Shown: in pieces, positions 61,511-64,000 of the stretch
How positions within the stretch are numbered: position 1 is the first letter of the stretch
How the letters are laid out: each line of letters begins with the position of its first letter
Assembly (NCBI GenBank): GCA_963691705.1
Contig: OY829539.1
Coordinates: 24,846,407-24,910,406, forward strand
Reading direction: 5' to 3'
DNA length: 64,000 bases
Source of the DNA: Viola odorata
Taxonomy: Eukaryota; Streptophyta; Magnoliopsida; Malpighiales; Violaceae
The notes under the pieces: generated by a model
Databases searched by the model: none
What the model saw: the letters and a program-made list of their open reading frames with translations, nothing else
What the model was told of the DNA's origin: nothing
Translations under genes and position numbers: made by a program

Positions 61511-64000
61511 ATGACCAGGAGATCTGCACCCGATTTACTGCCCCTTGATCACGAGTTAGGAAGGACAGAAAGAGGCCTTCGAAGAGTTGCCTAAGGATCG
61601 AACTCCAATCCTTATGTTCGGGACCTCGAACGTCTCTTTGCTCTCCAGGACAATCCAGACCCCGAAAACCTACCTCCAATCCATCCCGAAGAACTCAACA
61701 TGGATAATCGCGACCCCGAAGGGGACAATATTCCACCAGTTCCCCCAGTGATCCAGACCATCGATGAGTTCAATGCTGCCCCCGAGGCCCCAACCAGTTG
61801 TATCGTTTGGCCGGTGGTCCCAAATGACTAGGAACTCAAATCCGCAACCATACACCACCTACCCCTCTACTGAGGGCTGGTTAAAGAAAATCTCCACCGT
61901 CACCTCCAGCAACTACACTCCATCTGTGATGCTATGAAGCCCCACAACGTTACTGTTGAGCATGCTAAACTACGTGCCTTTATGTGGTCTCTCAAGGACG
62001 ATGCTCTTGACTCGTTTTATGACTTGCAGCCACAATCCATCAACTCATGGGCTGAAATTTCCAAGGCCTTTACGGAAAAATACTACCCAGTGTCCATCGC
62101 TATAGTGACCCGAAAGCAGCTCGTGTCCGTCCTTCAAAAAGACACAGAGGATCTTGAGCAATATTATGAGTGGTTTAAGAAAATGCAAGCCCTATGCCCC
62201 TCTCATAATCTGTCTGAACATGCTCTCATACAATATTTTTGTGAAGGACTCAAGGGTCAAGACAATGCCTTGTTAAACGCTGCTGCCGGCGGATCTATTA
62301 CTAGACTTACTCCTGCTGCCGCCAAGGACACCAATGAGCTCATGGCCAAGAACAACCTCCAACTCAACAATTCCACTAGCGTTCAAGACGCTCGTTCAGC
62401 CGCCATGGAGAATCAATTAGCAACCATTATGGGTATGCTGCAGAACATGGCCTCGGGACATCCAGTCCAGGTCAAGGCCTACCAAATCTGCCAGCTTTCA
62501 GACCATCCCACTGATGATTGCCTATTTATTCCTGAAGAAATACCCGTCAATGCTGCTGGAGGATTCAATGTCCCGTATGGTCAGAATCACAATCAAGGCT
62601 GGAAGCAGTCTAACTATGGATGGAACAGTAACCAGCAGGCCGGACCTAGCCATCAGTATGGACAAAATCCATACGGAAATCACCCCCCTCCTTTCAACAT
62701 GCAAAACTTTAAGCCCAGACCCAATTTTCAGAATTATCAATACCAGAGGTAGCCACCCCCAGATCAGAACTTCACCATGCCAGTGCCCCCGAATGAGGAA
62801 CCCTCCCCTGATAAGAAAAAAATTGCGGAGCTGGAAAAACAAATTCGAACTCTCATGGCGGAGATGAAAGAAGTGAAAAACGGAGGAAGATTTCCAGGGC
62901 AAACGGAACCCAACCCGAAGCATGAGACGTGTGCCATGAACCTCCGTAGTGGTCTCAAGATCCCTTCTCGTGTCCATCCCGATCCCGAATCTGCAGAAGG
63001 AATTCAAGATCCCGAAGCGGATGCTGCCATTCCAGGTCCCGAATGTGACAATAGTGCACAACCACCTCCAGAACGGCCTACTGAACAACCCAAGAAGTCT
63101 AGATTCAACGACGCAGCTCTTGACCACTTCTTCTCCAGCAAGAAGTCTCAATGTAAAAAGAAACAACCCGTTGAAGAAGAATTCTCCCAAGAATTCATTA
63201 ACAAAGTACTCGAGCCCCCGTTCCCTCAACGGTTGATCAAAAAGAAGAAAGAAGAAGAAGATCGGGACATCTTTGATATGTTCAGCAAGGTCATCATTAA
63301 TATTCCCCTCCTCAAGGCCATCAAAAACATGCCTCGATATGCAAAGTTCTTGAAACAACTTTGCACCAACAAGAACAAATTCACCGAGGTGAATCGGATT
63401 AGTGTGGGAGCTAACTTGTCTGCCCATATCCAGCGCAAAATTCCGCCCAAGTGCAAGGATCAAAGCATGTTCACAGTCCCTTGTAGAATTGGTACCATCG
63501 ATATTGGGAAGGCAATGTGCGATTTGGGAGCTGGGATTAATGTTATGCCATTGACCATTTACAACGGTCTTGGACTCGGGCCCTTGAAGGAAACCACGCT
63601 TGTCATCCAACTTGCAGACCGCTCGGTTGTCTATCCCAAAGGCATAATCACGGATGTTCTTGTCCAAGTAGGTGAATTCCTATTTCCAGCGGATTTCTAT
63701 GTTCTCTCCATGGAAAACCCAACAAACACCAAGTCTTCGGACCTACTTTTGGGGCGTCCTTTCTTGGCCACTGTCCGTGCAAAGATTGACTGCTATGAGG
63801 CCTCTATCTCCCTCGAATTCGATGGGGAAATCATATGTTTCAGCATGCTGGATTCCATGAAATACCCATCCGAATTTTCGAGTGTCAATTTTATTAACGT
63901 GATAGACCCTTTTGTGGAAAATATCGCTGAGCTGAACTCTATCGAGCCCTTGAAGCTGATTCTTGACCGAAGTCTCACTCCCGAATCCTTGAAGGAGATG
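61511..64000 (+). pseudogene. Athila gag and protease, four in-frame stops, incomplete at window end
   Basis: One frame from ATG at 61511 (MTRRSAPDLLPLDHELGRTE) runs to the window edge. It includes an Athila gag core (LRAFMWSLKDDALDSFYDLQ, TRKQLVSVLQKDTEDLEQYY), a Gln/Asn/Gly-rich segment (YGQNHNQGWKQSNYGWNSNQ), a CAMNLRSG motif, a MPRYAKFLKQLC motif, and the protease MCDLGAGINVMP with the flap-type LLLGRPFLATV. Stops TAA 61592, TAG 61829, TGA 61871 and TAG 62750 are in the same frame, with no frameshift seen. RT-IN would follow beyond the window. A 381-residue minus-strand open frame over 62522-63667 is only its shadow. Confidence 0.88.

Larger units (their letters stand above)
59490..64000 (+). 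mobile_element. Athila-like Ty3/gypsy retrotransposon, 5' part, runs off the window
   Basis: A 5' LTR-like region (about 59490-61057, TATA-like AATATATAAG near 59946) leads to an Athila-type primer site, then gag and protease in one plus-strand frame to the window end. The leader is rearranged, with an RT fragment between two primer-site copies. Repeated CCCGA/GGTCCCGA words pervade both LTR and gag. The LTR start is approximate because the second LTR is outside the window. Confidence 0.82.

Noticed and set aside
62522..63667. 381-codon minus-strand ORF
   Set aside because: It lies exactly opposite the Athila gag-protease frame, has low-complexity composition (Phe/Leu/Arg runs) and no recognisable domain. 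It is a shadow of the sense frame.

Overview
This is a plant nuclear window, most likely from a core eudicot with a repeat-rich genome; the species cannot be told from the sequence. It holds spliced genes with GT-AG introns, plant MULE, hAT and mariner elements, and Tat-, Athila- and other Ty3/gypsy retrotransposons. One host gene is intact: CDC5 on the minus strand (exons at 8960-9136, 6708-8429, 6064-6345 and 3063-3887), coding for the Myb-repeat core subunit of the Prp19/NTC (MAC) spliceosome complex. A plant RNase H gene (36109 to about 54285, plus strand), an alpha/beta-hydrolase fragment (31395-31712) and an unidentified 3' exon (54650-55119) are broken or partial.

Layout. 1-3000: AT-rich repeat-derived DNA. 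3063-9136: CDC5. 9415-16572: a complete Mutator-like element (MULE) with ~650-bp inverted repeats and a 9-bp target duplication, inserted 270 bp upstream of the CDC5 ATG. Its four-exon transposase joins FAR1, MULE and SWIM domains to a C-terminal Alfin-like PHD finger. It also carries a GRF zinc-finger/membrane-protein exon and a captured MOR1 exon, and a hAT element sits in its left inverted repeat. 16734-24113: a Tc1/mariner element with TA duplication, TIRs and a decayed DD39D transposase, two extra genes, and a nested hAT. 24495-30789: a decayed 5'-truncated Ty3/gypsy element, itself split by a 2.76-kb LTR element that contains a Stowaway MITE. 33013-33784: a third hAT. 34258-35768: a Pack-MULE carrying a receptor-kinase fragment. 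36213-51904: a hAT MITE that splits an RNase H exon and is itself split by a 15.25-kb Tat retrotransposon with antisense genes. 58012-59146: a GRF zinc-finger gene beside a small acidic coiled-coil gene. 59490-end: an Athila element with a rearranged leader.

The most unusual observations are the PHD-tailed MULE transposase with cargo genes, and a family of small coiled-coil proteins, each with its own TATA box, in three unrelated settings (mariner, Tat antisense region, and next to a GRF gene). Element boundaries were set by eye from inverted repeats and target-site duplications. Homology calls rest on recognised motifs, not on database searches.
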